34,246 nucleotides of DNA from Nioella halotolerans. GTDB lineage: Bacteria > Pseudomonadota > Alphaproteobacteria > Rhodobacterales > Rhodobacteraceae. Of the stretch, positions 22,814-31,157 are shown piece after piece. A program made the translations under genes and the position numbers. How positions within the stretch are numbered: the first letter of the stretch is position 1; every line of letters begins with the position of its first letter. The notes beneath the pieces are model-generated. The model was not told the DNA's origin. It was given only the letters and a program-made list of their open reading frames with translations, and made no database searches. The DNA lies in the NCBI GenBank assembly GCA_003428585.1, contig QVQC01000033.1, forward strand, positions 1 through 34,246, in the 5' to 3' direction.

Positions 22814-23686
22814 TCAGGCGACCTCGGCCAGCGCGACCTGCGGGGTGACGCCAAGCGCGGCACAGACGTCGCGGGTCAGGTCCGGGGTGTTGAGCGTGTA
22901 GAAATGCAAGTCTTCCACCCCGCCCTCCAGCAATTCGGTGCAAAGCTCGCTCGTCAGCGCGGTGGACAGCAGCGCCTCGCGCCCGTCGCGGATGGCGGTC
23001 TCATAGGCCGCGTCCACCCATTGCGGGATCACGGCGCCGCAATTGGTGGCGAACCGGCGCACCCGGGTCCAGTTGTTGACCGGCAGGACGCCGGGGATGA
23101 TCGGCGCGGTGATCCCTGCATCGGCGCAGGCATCGCGGAAGCGGAAGAAGGTGCCCGCTTCGAAGAAGAACTGGGTGATGGCGGTGGTGGCCCCGGCGTC
23201 GACCTTGCGCTTGAGATAATCGACGCAAGCTTGCAGGTTCTCCGCCTCCGGGTGGGGATCGGGATAGGCGCCAACGGCGATCTCGAAATTGCCGCGCCGG
23301 GCCAGTGCCTCGACCAACTCCACCGAGGAGGCGAACCCGTTGGCATGCGGGTGGAAGCCGTGCGACCCTTTCGGCGGGTCGCCGCGTAGCGCGACGATGC
23401 GGTTCACGCCGGCCTCCGCGTAGCTGTCGGCAATGGCCAGCGTCTCGTCCCGGGTGGCGTCGACGCAGGTCAGGTGGGCCGCGACGGGAACACCGTAATT
23501 GGCGTTGATCGTCTTGACCGCGTCATGGGTCAGGTCGCGGGTGGTGCCGCCCGCGCCATAGGTGACGGAGACGAATTGCGGCGCCAGCGGCGCCAGCGTG
23601 CCGAGCGTGTCCCACAGGCGGAAAGATGCCTCCAGCGATTGCGGCGGGAAGAATTCGAAGGAAACGCGGGGGGTCGGCTGGGTCAT
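22814..23686 (-). CDS. metF: Methylenetetrahydrofolate reductase
   Basis: 290 residues. MetF reduces 5,10-methylene- to 5-methyl-tetrahydrofolate with a flavin, feeding methionine synthesis. Family motifs: VSFEFFPPQS near the start (catalytic Glu), FVSVTYGAGGTTRDLT, AAHLTCVDATRDE, IVALRGDPPKG, AITQFFFEAGTFFRFRD, IIPGVLPVNNW and EDLHFYTLN near the C-terminus. The ATG at 23686 gives the usual length; an ATG four codons upstream (23698) is possible, and AAGGA lies between the options. It is divergent from metR, with a MetR box in the 95-base gap. Its substrate is also the product of the sarcosine oxidase encoded at 1-5.6 kb. Confidence 0.95.
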   Translation of the reverse strand: MTQPTPRVSFEFFPPQSLEASFRLWDTLGTLAPLAPQFVSVTYGAGGTTRDLTHDAVKTINANYGVPVAAHLTCVDATRDETLAIADSYAEAGVNRIVALRGDPPKGSHGFHPHANGFASSVELVEALARRGNFEIAVGAYPDPHPEAENLQACVDYLKRKVDAGATTAITQFFFEAGTFFRFRDACADAGITAPIIPGVLPVNNWTRVRRFATNCGAVIPQWVDAAYETAIRDGREALLSTALTSELCTELLEGGVEDLHFYTLNTPDLTRDVCAALGVTPQVALAEVA

Positions 23687-23738
23687 GACGAGGTGCATCC
23701 TTGATTTGATGACGCATGGTATCGCATAGAGGGGCATG

Positions 23739-23751
23739 TGAAGCAATTTCA
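23739..23751. promoter_or_regulatory. MetR binding site
   Basis: TGAAGCAATTTCA matches the known MetR consensus TGAA-N5-TTCA exactly. It lies between divergent metF and metR, 53 bases from the metF start and 31 from the metR start. A further TTTCAT half-site follows at 23756. This supports homocysteine-responsive MetR control of metF. Confidence 0.8.
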
Positions 23752-23781
23752 TAACTTTCATCATCAACATGAGCCTGGCTA

Positions 23782-24690
23782 ATGCATATCGAGTTCCGCC
23801 ACCTGCGCACGATCAAGGCCATTCACGAGGAAGGCGGGCTTGCCCGCGCCGCCGACCGGCTGCACATCACGCAAAGCGCGCTGAGCCACCAGATCAAGGG
23901 GCTGGAGGAGCAGGTGGGGATGGATCTGTTCGTGCGGCGATCAAAGCCGATGAAACTGTCGCCCGCCGGGCAGCGCCTGCTGCGGCTGGCCGAACAAGTC
24001 TTGCCGCAAGTGGCTGCTCTGGAGGAGGAATTCCGCGCCATGCAGCAGGGCAAGACGGGCCGTCTGCATATCGCCATCGAATGCCATGCCTGTTTCGAAT
24101 GGCTGCTGCCGGTGCTGGAACGGTTCCGCGTTGCCTGGCCCGACGTGGACGTGGATATCCGCCCCGGCCTGCAATTCGAGGCGCTGCCGGCGCTGTTGCG
24201 CGAGGAGGTGGACCTTGTCATCTCCTCCGACCCCGAGGATCTGGCCGGCGTCGATTTCACGCCGCTGTTCGATTACGAGCCGGTCTTCGTCGCCTCCGCC
24301 GACCATCCGCTGGCTGCCAAGCCCTTCATCGAGGCCGAGGATTTCGCGGGCGAGTTGCTGATCACCTACCCGGTGGAGCGAAGCCGCCTTGACGTGTTCA
24401 CCATGTTGCTGAAACCGGCGGGGGTGGAGCCGCGGGCGATCCGGCAGGTGGAGCTTTCGGCGGTGATCCTTCTGCTGGTCGCGTCGAATCGCGGCGTGAC
24501 GGTGCTGCCCGACTGGGTGGTGCGCGAACAGCGCAGCAATGCCAGCTACGTCACCCGGCCCCTGACCGAAACCGGGCTGACGCGGCGGCTTTACGCGGCG
24601 ACGCGGGTCGAGGACACCACGAAACCCTTCATGGCGCATGTCATGAAATTGGCGCGCAGCGAGCCAGTTAAACTGCAACGCAAGGGCTGA
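23782..24690 (+). CDS. metR: LysR-type regulator MetR
   Basis: 302 residues. MetR activates methionine-pathway genes with homocysteine as co-factor. The winged helix-turn-helix fills about 1-60 (MHIEFRHLRTIKAIHEEGGL, LHITQSALSHQIKGLEEQVG, LFVRRSKPMKLSPAGQRLL). The effector domain (about 90-295) includes IAIECHACFEWLLPVLERF, a run typical of MetR. The divergent arrangement with metF and the box between them agree. The start is the ATG at 23782, with no strong Shine-Dalgarno. A GC-rich hairpin follows the stop. Confidence 0.93.
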   Translation: MHIEFRHLRTIKAIHEEGGLARAADRLHITQSALSHQIKGLEEQVGMDLFVRRSKPMKLSPAGQRLLRLAEQVLPQVAALEEEFRAMQQGKTGRLHIAIECHACFEWLLPVLERFRVAWPDVDVDIRPGLQFEALPALLREEVDLVISSDPEDLAGVDFTPLFDYEPVFVASADHPLAAKPFIEAEDFAGELLITYPVERSRLDVFTMLLKPAGVEPRAIRQVELSAVILLLVASNRGVTVLPDWVVREQRSNASYVTRPLTETGLTRRLYAATRVEDTTKPFMAHVMKLARSEPVKLQRKG

Positions 24691-24735
24691 CGCCGCGCGG
24701 CAAGGCGGGCCATTGCGGCAATCGCGTGGCGGCGG

Positions 24736-24758
24736 CCGGGCGGGATTGGTCCGCCCGG
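24736..24758 (+). terminator. Hairpin after metR
   Basis: CCGGGCGG (24736-24743), a 7-base loop, then CCGCCCGG (24751-24758): a perfect 8-bp stem 46 bases past the metR stop, with no T-run. Confidence 0.45.
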
Positions 24759-24842
24759 TGGTGCCGGGCCCGGGAATGGCCACGATCTTCGCCCGAAATC
24801 GCCGAACCTTGCCCCGAAATCCGTCCTCTTCGCCCGCTAACC

Positions 24843-24855
24843 TGTTCGCAGAACA
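24843..24855 (+). promoter_or_regulatory. Inverted repeat upstream of the RTX/Hint gene
   Basis: TGTTC-GCA-GAACA is a perfect 5+3+5 palindrome 105 bases before the start, flanked by an A-run. It lies in the 269-base gap that must hold the promoter. It does not match the alphaproteobacterial LexA motif GTTC-N7-GTTC. The regulator is unknown. Confidence 0.35.
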
Positions 24856-24959
24856 AAAAACAGCGAGCAGCGATATGTTGAGCGATTTCCCCGAAGCCGG
24901 ATCGATCCCCCCCGCCCCGGTGGCGGCCATGCTGCGCCTTGCGAATGAAGGAGGCGCAG

Positions 24960-27900
24960 ATGCCTGACGCAATCGAGCTCAACACCACGGAAACCGCGGA
25001 TGCGACCCTGCTGGCCGAGACCATGTTCGGCGACGGCATCCAGGTCGTGTCGGCGACCCTGACCGGCGCCGCTTCGCAGGCCGGCACCTACGAGGGGGGC
25101 GAGGCGACCTCGGGCGGGGTGGTGCCGAGCGATTCCGGTGTCATCCTGTCGACCGGCAATATCGCCGATTTCACCAATGGCGGCGGCGGCACCGATACCA
25201 ACACGTCGGCGGGCACCAGCACCGGCCATGGCGGTGCGGGAGACAGCGATCTGGACGGGATTTCCACCGTCCCGACCAATGACGCGGTGGTGTTCGAATC
25301 CGCCTTCATCCCCGATGACGACTACATCACGATGCAACTGGTGTTCTCGTCTGAAGAATACCTCGAATACGTCAATTTGGGCGTGAACGATACGCTCGGC
25401 GTCTGGGTCAATGGCGAGTTCGTGCCGCTGACCAGTTCCGGCGATACGGTGTCGATCGACACGGTCAACGACAGTTCGAATTCCAACCTCTACATCGACA
25501 ACCCGCAAAGCGCCGACACCTACAACACCGAGATGGACGGGTTCACCGTTACCTTGTCGTTCAAGGCACCGGTGAATGCGGGCGAGGAAAACACCATCAA
25601 GATCGGCCTCGGAGACGGTGGCGACGACGTTTGGGACAGCAACGTCCTGATCGCCGCCGACAGCGTGCAGACCGTCGCGCTTGCCTTCGAGGATGAGGTG
25701 ACGCTGGAGGCCAACACCACCGCCGTCCTCGACGTGCTGGCCAATGACCATGACGCCTCGGGCGACGGGCTCACCGTCACCGAGATCAACGGGCAGGCCG
25801 TGCTTCCCGGCGAGTCCGTCACCCTGAACACCGGCGAGACGGTGACACTGAACGCCGACCATACCTTGAATGTCGAAACCGATTCCGACCTTGGCGAGAC
25901 GGTCTTCACCTACACCGTGGAAAACAGCGACGGCGTGAGTGACGTCGGCTACGTGAAAGTCGAGACGGTGAACGACGCGCCGCTCAACGGGATCGTCGAG
26001 GGGTCGGGCGGCGGCGATGTCATCGACACCAATTTCACCGATGACCCGCAGGGCGACATGATCGACTCCGGCGATGCCACCGGCGTCAACGGTACGGTGG
26101 GCGATGACGATTACGTGCTGGCACATGGCGGTGATGACACGGTTCATGCCGGGCTTGGCGATGACATCGTCGATGGCGGTTCGGGCGACGATGTCATCTA
26201 TGGCGGTGCCGGGTCCGATACCCTTGAGGGTGGAGCCGGGAACGACACGATACATGGCGGCAATGTCGATGGACCGGGTACGCCGCAACAGATCGACATC
26301 GTCAATGCCAGTTTCGAAGAGACCGACCATTCCGACGGGTCATACACCACCGGCGTGCCGGGCTGGACGATCGACTCGTCCGGGTCGGGTAGCGCGGGGG
26401 ACTATGACCCGACCGATTCCCAACTCGACCCCGCGCAGGTCGACGGCGAGAATGTGGGCTGGCTCGACCATGGCGGCAGCAGTTCCAGCACCGTCTCGAT
26501 GTCGCAGACGTTGTCGCAGACCTACACCGCCGGGGACAGCTACACGTTCTCGGCCGATATCGGCGACGGAGCCTACACCGGCAGCGGCGACGAAGCCTAC
26601 GAGTTCAATATCTATGCCGGGTCCACGCTGATCGGCACGACCAGCGGGACGACCGGCGATATCGACGCGCTGACCACTGTCAGCGTGGACACCACCGTCG
26701 ACGATCCGGCGCTCGACGGCCAGCCCATCACCATCGAGTTCGTGCGTCCGGCGGGATCCGCGGGTGGCGAGGTTCTGATCGACAACGTGACCGGAACCGT
26801 GACGCCGTCCGCGCCGCCCGACGACATGTCGGGCGACCTGATTGACGGCGGCAGCGGCGCTGACGTGATCTACGGCGATGGCGGCGACGACACCATTGCC
26901 CTGACCGACGGGTTCGGCAACGACACGATCACCGGCGGCGAGACCGGTGAGACGGATGGCGACACGCTGGACATGTCAGGCGTCGGCGCGGGCGTGCAGC
27001 TTGACCTGACGAGCACCGACCCCGAAGCGGGCGCCGTCTTCGAAAACGGCACGACCGGCGGGTCGGCGCAATTCACCGAGATCGAGAATATCGTGCTCAG
27101 CGCTGGCCGCGACACCGTTCACCTTGCCGATGGCGGTGGTCAGGATGCCGTGGCGGGGTTCGACATCACAGATTTCGGGGATGGCACCGCGCTGGATCAG
27201 CTCGACGTGTCAAAGCTGACCTCGGATGGCGGCACCACGCCGGTCACCACCGCCGATGTCGAGGTCATGAGCGACCCCTATGGCAGCGCGGTCCTTGTCT
27301 TCCCCGGCGGCGAGAGCATCACGCTGGAGGGGGTCAATCCGCTCAACCTGTCGACGGTGGACGAACTTGTCGCCATCGGTATTCCCGACGGGCGCAACTA
27401 CATCGTCGAAGGCACCTCCGATGCTGACTTGATCGACGCGGGCTACACCGATGATCCCGAGGGGGACATGGTCGATGGCGGCGATGCGCTGGACGGGTCG
27501 GACGATGACGTGATCGAGGCGGGCGCGGGCGATGATACCGTTCTCGCCGGCGCGGGCGACGATTCCGTTCGCGGCGGCATGGGCGACGACTGGATCGAGG
27601 GGGGCGACGGCGTTGATTCGCTCTACGGCGATGAAGGAAACGACACGATCCTCGGCGGCGCCGGCAATGACACGCTGGACGGATATACAGGCGCGGACAG
27701 CCTCGTGGGCGGCGATGGGGACGATTGGATCAACGGCCATGACGGTGACGATACGCTTGTCGGCGGCGCCGGCGACGACTGGCTGCGCGGCAGCGTCGGC
27801 AATGATGAATTGTGGGGCGGCACCGGCGACGATTACCTGTGGGGCGGTTACGGCGATGACACGTTCCGCGTCGAGGACGATTTCGGCAACGACACGATCG

Positions 27901-28961
27901 AAGGCGAGAACATTGACGAGGTTACAGGCGACGTTCTGGACCTTAGCCTTGTCACCGACGGGCTGACCGTCGACTTGACCGGTTCCAACCCTGAGAACGG
28001 GACCTTTACCGACGGCACGCACACCGCGAAATTCGACGACATCGAGAATATCGTGCTCGGCGGCGGCAATGACACGGTGGTGCTGGCCGATCTTGGCGGC
28101 GCGGACAGCGTGCAGGGGTTCGATCTGGGTGACGACGATGGCGATGGCCTGACCAATGACCAACTCGACGTCTCTGGCGTCACCTCGGACTGGGGCACGA
28201 CCCCGGTGACGGCCTGGGACGTGACGGTGACCGACACCAATGGCGACGGCACCGGCGACGCGATCCTGACCTTTCCGGGGGGCGAGAGCATCACGCTGGA
28301 AGGCGTCACGCCCGACAAGGTCAACGAGATCCCCGAACTGCATGCCATCGGCATCCCCTGTTTTACGCCGGGGGCGCTGATCGTGACCATCGACGGCGAA
28401 AAGCCGGTGGAAGACATCCATCCGGGCGACATGGTGCTGACTGCCGATAACGGCTTCCAACCGGTTCGCTGGGTGGGCCGCCGCTGCATTGGCGCGGCGG
28501 AACTGGCCGAGCGGCCGGAACTCAAACCCTACGTGATCCGCAAGCACGCCTTCGGCAACGCGCGCAAGATGCGGGTCTCGCCGCAGCACGGTTTCGTCAT
28601 GAAGACCGACACGGGCGAGCGGTTGATCCGCGCCAAGCATGCCGCGGCGCTTTTCGGCGGCCAGATCGCCCGGCGCGACAAGACCTGCGAGGCGGTGACC
28701 TATATCCACATCCTCTTCGACCGGCACGAGATCGTCTTCGCCGAGGGCGCCCGGACCGAGGCCTTCTATCCCGGCCCGCAGGCGCTGCGCTCCATCGACC
28801 GGGCGGCGGCGACGGAACTTCTGACGCTGTTCCCCGAGCTTGCCCCCGTGGCGCTTGGCGGCGCCCCCTGTGCGGAAGGCTACGGCCCGCCCGCCCGCGA
28901 CTACCTCAAGGGCCGCGATATCCGCGCGATGGCAAAGAACGGGTCTGGCTGCACGGTATAG
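24960..28961 (+). CDS. Choice-of-anchor-L / RTX / Hint-domain secreted protein
   Basis: 1,333 residues, very acidic, with no N-terminal signal peptide, as expected for type I secretion. Order: choice-of-anchor L domain (about 20-240), a cadherin-like/tandem-95 segment with VLANDHDASGDGLTV (240-345), RTX nonapeptides such as GGAGSDTLEGGAGNDTI (383-437), a jelly-roll-like domain resembling DUF642 (444-617), a repeated module A (652-809), a second RTX block (847-970), module B (975-1133), then a Hint domain starting at Cys1134 (CFTPGALIVTIDG) with SPQHGFVM and HILFDRHEIVFAEG. RTX repeats bind calcium and fold outside the cell. Hint domains can self-cleave; whether this one does is inference. The start has AAGGAGG at 5 bases. 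No transporter is nearby. Probable role: surface or matrix protein. Confidence 0.88.
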   Translation: MPDAIELNTTETADATLLAETMFGDGIQVVSATLTGAASQAGTYEGGEATSGGVVPSDSGVILSTGNIADFTNGGGGTDTNTSAGTSTGHGGAGDSDLDGISTVPTNDAVVFESAFIPDDDYITMQLVFSSEEYLEYVNLGVNDTLGVWVNGEFVPLTSSGDTVSIDTVNDSSNSNLYIDNPQSADTYNTEMDGFTVTLSFKAPVNAGEENTIKIGLGDGGDDVWDSNVLIAADSVQTVALAFEDEVTLEANTTAVLDVLANDHDASGDGLTVTEINGQAVLPGESVTLNTGETVTLNADHTLNVETDSDLGETVFTYTVENSDGVSDVGYVKVETVNDAPLNGIVEGSGGGDVIDTNFTDDPQGDMIDSGDATGVNGTVGDDDYVLAHGGDDTVHAGLGDDIVDGGSGDDVIYGGAGSDTLEGGAGNDTIHGGNVDGPGTPQQIDIVNASFEETDHSDGSYTTGVPGWTIDSSGSGSAGDYDPTDSQLDPAQVDGENVGWLDHGGSSSSTVSMSQTLSQTYTAGDSYTFSADIGDGAYTGSGDEAYEFNIYAGSTLIGTTSGTTGDIDALTTVSVDTTVDDPALDGQPITIEFVRPAGSAGGEVLIDNVTGTVTPSAPPDDMSGDLIDGGSGADVIYGDGGDDTIALTDGFGNDTITGGETGETDGDTLDMSGVGAGVQLDLTSTDPEAGAVFENGTTGGSAQFTEIENIVLSAGRDTVHLADGGGQDAVAGFDITDFGDGTALDQLDVSKLTSDGGTTPVTTADVEVMSDPYGSAVLVFPGGESITLEGVNPLNLSTVDELVAIGIPDGRNYIVEGTSDADLIDAGYTDDPEGDMVDGGDALDGSDDDVIEAGAGDDTVLAGAGDDSVRGGMGDDWIEGGDGVDSLYGDEGNDTILGGAGNDTLDGYTGADSLVGGDGDDWINGHDGDDTLVGGAGDDWLRGSVGNDELWGGTGDDYLWGGYGDDTFRVEDDFGNDTIEGENIDEVTGDVLDLSLVTDGLTVDLTGSNPENGTFTDGTHTAKFDDIENIVLGGGNDTVVLADLGGADSVQGFDLGDDDGDGLTNDQLDVSGVTSDWGTTPVTAWDVTVTDTNGDGTGDAILTFPGGESITLEGVTPDKVNEIPELHAIGIPCFTPGALIVTIDGEKPVEDIHPGDMVLTADNGFQPVRWVGRRCIGAAELAERPELKPYVIRKHAFGNARKMRVSPQHGFVMKTDTGERLIRAKHAAALFGGQIARRDKTCEAVTYIHILFDRHEIVFAEGARTEAFYPGPQALRSIDRAAATELLTLFPELAPVALGGAPCAEGYGPPARDYLKGRDIRAMAKNGSGCTV
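26913..27386 (+). repeat. Internal module A of the RTX/Hint gene
   Basis: 158 codons beginning FGNDTI and ending AIGIP. It matches module B in order and spacing: IENIVL, LDQLDVS, TTPVT, FPGGESITLEGV, EL-AIGIP. This is an internal tandem-type duplication separated by RTX repeats. Confidence 0.8.
27882..28358 (+). repeat. Internal module B of the RTX/Hint gene
   Basis: 159 codons beginning FGNDTI and ending AIGIP, directly before the Hint Cys. Its final residues lead into the Hint start, while module A leads into another RTX block. Confidence 0.8.
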
Positions 28962-29074
28962 GCTGCACCAGCGCGCTGCGCCGGGCGCGCAGGCCGGGAA
29001 AAATGCGCGCGGCAACTTTCCTTTGCCGCGCACAGGGTCTATACGCCGCCTTCGTCTAGCCGAGGAACACCGCC

Positions 29075-29878
29075 ATGCAGGGCAGCGCAAATCTCAACGT
29101 CATGATCAAGGCTGCCCGCAAGGCGGGCCGCAGCCTCGTCAAGGATTTTCGGGAGGTCGAGAACCTTCAGGTCGGCGCCAAGGGGCCGGGCGATTTCGTC
29201 TCGCGCGCCGATACCGCCGCCGAGGAAATCATCCGCAGCGAGTTGATGGAAGCGCGCCCGAATTACGGCTGGCTGGGCGAGGAAAGCGGCGAGAAACCGG
29301 GCACCGACCCGACCCGCCGCTGGATCGTCGACCCGTTGGACGGCACCACGAATTTCCTGCATGGAATGCCGCACTGGGCGGTGTCCATCGCCTTGGAACA
29401 CAAGGGCGAGGTCGTTGCCGGCGTGGTCTTCGACCCGGCCAAGGATGAGATGTTCTATGCCGAGAAGGGCGCCGGCGCGTGGCTCAACGACTCGCAGCGC
29501 CTGCGCGTGTCGGGGCGCTCCCGGATGATCGACTGCGTCTTCGCAACGGGCGTACCCTTTGGCGGCGGCAAGTATCTGCCTGCTGAATTGCAAGACCTCG
29601 CCCGGTTGATGCCGCAATGCGCCGGGATGCGGCGCTGGGGGGTGGCGTCGCTCGACCTCGCCTATGTCGCGGCGGGGCGCTATGATGGCTTCTGGGAACG
29701 CGGGCTGAACCCTTGGGATATCGCCGCCGGGCTGGTGATCGCCAAGGAAGCGGGCGCGATGGTGCAACCGATCCGCGAGGGCCAGAGCGTACTGGAGGAT
29801 GGCCATGTCCTTGTCGGGGCCGAGCCGATCTTTGACCAGTTTGCCAAGGTTATCCGCAACCGATCCGACGCCATTTGA
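29075..29878 (+). CDS. suhB: Inositol monophosphatase family protein (SuhB-like)
   Basis: 267 residues. Metal-site motifs are complete: the acidic residues in GWLGEESGE, RWIVDPLDGTTNFLHGMPHWAVSIAL (about 87-112), and GLNPWDIAAGLVIAKEAGA near 210-228. The enzyme hydrolyses inositol-1-phosphate or related sugar phosphates with magnesium; SuhB also binds RNA-polymerase antitermination complexes in E. coli. Which role holds here is not shown by sequence. GAGGAA lies 8 bases before the ATG. Monocistronic. Length is standard (about 260-270). Confidence 0.93.
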   Translation: MQGSANLNVMIKAARKAGRSLVKDFREVENLQVGAKGPGDFVSRADTAAEEIIRSELMEARPNYGWLGEESGEKPGTDPTRRWIVDPLDGTTNFLHGMPHWAVSIALEHKGEVVAGVVFDPAKDEMFYAEKGAGAWLNDSQRLRVSGRSRMIDCVFATGVPFGGGKYLPAELQDLARLMPQCAGMRRWGVASLDLAYVAAGRYDGFWERGLNPWDIAAGLVIAKEAGAMVQPIREGQSVLEDGHVLVGAEPIFDQFAKVIRNRSDAI

Positions 29879-29969
29879 ACGGGCTTCGAATGTCGCGCAG
29901 TGGCGCCACCGCAGACAAGATAATTCAAAATCGACCCAATCCTGCCTGTGAATCGCCGGATTTCGGCGT

Positions 29970-29995
29970 CAACCTGTCCATTGGGCAAGGTTGAA
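29970..29995 (+). promoter_or_regulatory. Inverted repeat upstream of the Flp-like genes
   Basis: TCAACCT (29970-29976) and AGGTTGA (29989-29995) form a 7-bp inverted repeat with a 12-base spacer, 42 bases before the first Flp-like gene. A CGCCG/CGGCG stem (29955-29969) lies beside it, and one GANTC site (29951-29955), the CcrM/GcrA target, is present. Confidence 0.35.
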
Positions 29996-30036
29996 CCGGA
30001 AACAAGGACCACCGAGGGCAGGGCAGGAGTATGTTG

Positions 30037-30729
30037 ATGCAGTTTGTTACAAGCGAACGGGGCGCCGTGACGGTCGACTGGACCGTGCTGACCGGTGGCA
30101 CCGTGGGGCTTGGCCTTGCAACCATGGCGGTCGTGTCCGGCGGGGCCGAGGATCTTGCGTGGGATATCCGCAACTACCTCGCGGGGATCGAGATCAGCCG
30201 GGAGTTCGGCGACCTGATCGATCAGGTCTGCGCCTCGGCCGGGGTGGCCGACGGGACCGACGGAATGACCTATGACGGCATGCCGGTCAACGCGCTTCTG
30301 ATCTACCAGGAAAGCGATTTCATCGGCGGCCTGCCGATCGAGTCAGGCGCCGTGGGTGGCGGTGGCGGATCGCATACGCTGGAACTCAGCGATTCCGCGC
30401 AACCGATCGTCTTGATGGTGGCCGATAATGACGACAGCCTGCACGAGGTGGACAGTTCGCAGGTCGTGGCGCAGGACGTGACCGTCAACGGCGATGTCTA
30501 CAGCGCCGGATTCGATGTCAGCGCGGCTTACACGATGACGGATTCGGGCACCGGCATGATGGTGTCGCCGATGCATTTTGGCGACCCGTGGAGCGGCCAC
30601 TGGCAGGGTCCGGTGATTGCCACGGCGGCGTCGAACCCGCTTGAACCCGGCGAAAGCTATACCTTCGACGGCAACCAGACCACCCATCACAACGAGATGT
30701 CCTATTCCGCCTATCTAGGCTGCGGGTGA
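30037..30729 (+). CDS. Flp-like pseudopilin with extra C-terminal domain
   Basis: 230 residues from the ATG at 30037, which has AGGAG at 7 bases; the ATG at 30031 is too close to it. The N-terminus is pilin-like: MQFVTSERGAVTVDWTVLTG, then a hydrophobic helix to about 40. If a class-III prepilin peptidase cuts after Gly9, the mature chain starts AVTVD with an acidic residue at position 5, as in Flp and TadE proteins. After DLAWDIRNYLAG comes a beta-rich domain (about 60-230) of unknown family with two Cys, one near 67 and one at the end (LGCG), and a Gly-rich hinge (GAVGGGGGSH). The first 55 residues are paralogous to the next gene. Likely envelope-anchored; function unknown. Confidence 0.7.
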   Translation: MQFVTSERGAVTVDWTVLTGGTVGLGLATMAVVSGGAEDLAWDIRNYLAGIEISREFGDLIDQVCASAGVADGTDGMTYDGMPVNALLIYQESDFIGGLPIESGAVGGGGGSHTLELSDSAQPIVLMVADNDDSLHEVDSSQVVAQDVTVNGDVYSAGFDVSAAYTMTDSGTGMMVSPMHFGDPWSGHWQGPVIATAASNPLEPGESYTFDGNQTTHHNEMSYSAYLGCG

Positions 30730-30741
30730 TCGGAGCATTCG

Positions 30742-30999
30742 GTGAAACAGCACGTCCATCAATTTGTTCGGGAAGAAAGCGGGGCCGCGACGGTCGAGTG
30801 GGTGGTGCTGACGGCGGCCATGGTCGGCATCGGCCTTGCCGTCATGTCTTATGTCAGCGAAGGCGTTGAAAGCCTGTCGGAGGATATTCGCGACGCGCTG
30901 AGCGGGTTCACCATCATGACCAGTTTCGAGGAATGGGACGATTTCCGCGCCGAGCAAGCGGCAGGCGCTGCACAGGACGAGGCGGCCGAAACGGAATAA
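30742..30999 (+). CDS. Small Flp-like pilin
   Basis: 85 residues from a GTG at 30742 with GGAG 7 bases upstream, 12 bases after the previous gene. The N-terminal part MKQHVHQFVREESGAATVEW and the hydrophobic helix to about 40 have the Flp pilin pattern (Gly, then A-A-T-V-E with Glu at +5). A short acidic tail ends in QDEAAETE. It aligns with the first 55 residues of the preceding gene (QFV, E-GA-TV-W-VLT, VG-GLA-M, VS-G-E-L, DIR-L-G), so the two arose by duplication. Flp pilins normally have 50-70 residues with Tyr at +6; here it is Trp. It may be a pilin or a minor pseudopilin. Confidence 0.7.
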   Translation: MKQHVHQFVREESGAATVEWVVLTAAMVGIGLAVMSYVSEGVESLSEDIRDALSGFTIMTSFEEWDDFRAEQAAGAAQDEAAETE

Positions 31000-31030
31000 T
31001 CCAGTCGTCCCCCGGACCACGCCTTTTCAT

Positions 31031-31081
31031 AAAAAGACGGATGGCCCTGCCGGTCTCACGGGTCCGGCATGACCATCCGTC
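31031..31081 (-). terminator. Rho-independent terminator on the minus strand
   Basis: GACGGATGG (31036-31044) pairs with CCATCCGTC (31073-31081), and TGCCGG (31048-31053) with CCGGCA (31064-31069), with a 10-base loop. On the minus strand the stem is followed at once by five T (31035-31031). This is the clearest intrinsic terminator in the window and it faces a minus-strand transcript. TTTCAT/ATGAAA (31025-31030, 31084-31089) could extend the stem. Confidence 0.75.
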
Positions 31082-31157
31082 GGATGAAAGTGTTTCGTCA
31101 TGAAAAACGGGGTGGCGCGCGGGGCCGGCAGGGACGGGACCGACCCCGCACGCGGTC

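Noticed and set aside
24960..28961. MARTX-type toxin
   Set aside because: No cysteine protease, actin cross-linking or other effector domain is seen; the layout is that of RTX/Hint surface proteins.
29007..29031. GCGCGGCAA/TTGCCGCGC hairpin with five T nearby on the minus strand
   Set aside because: The T-run is three bases away from the stem and no minus-strand gene leads into it; on the plus strand it lacks a T-tail. Kept only as a structure between the RTX/Hint gene and suhB.
27210..29090. 626-codon minus-strand ORF opposite the RTX/Hint gene
   Set aside because: The repetitive RTX codons create a regular antisense reading; no ribosome site or domain supports it.
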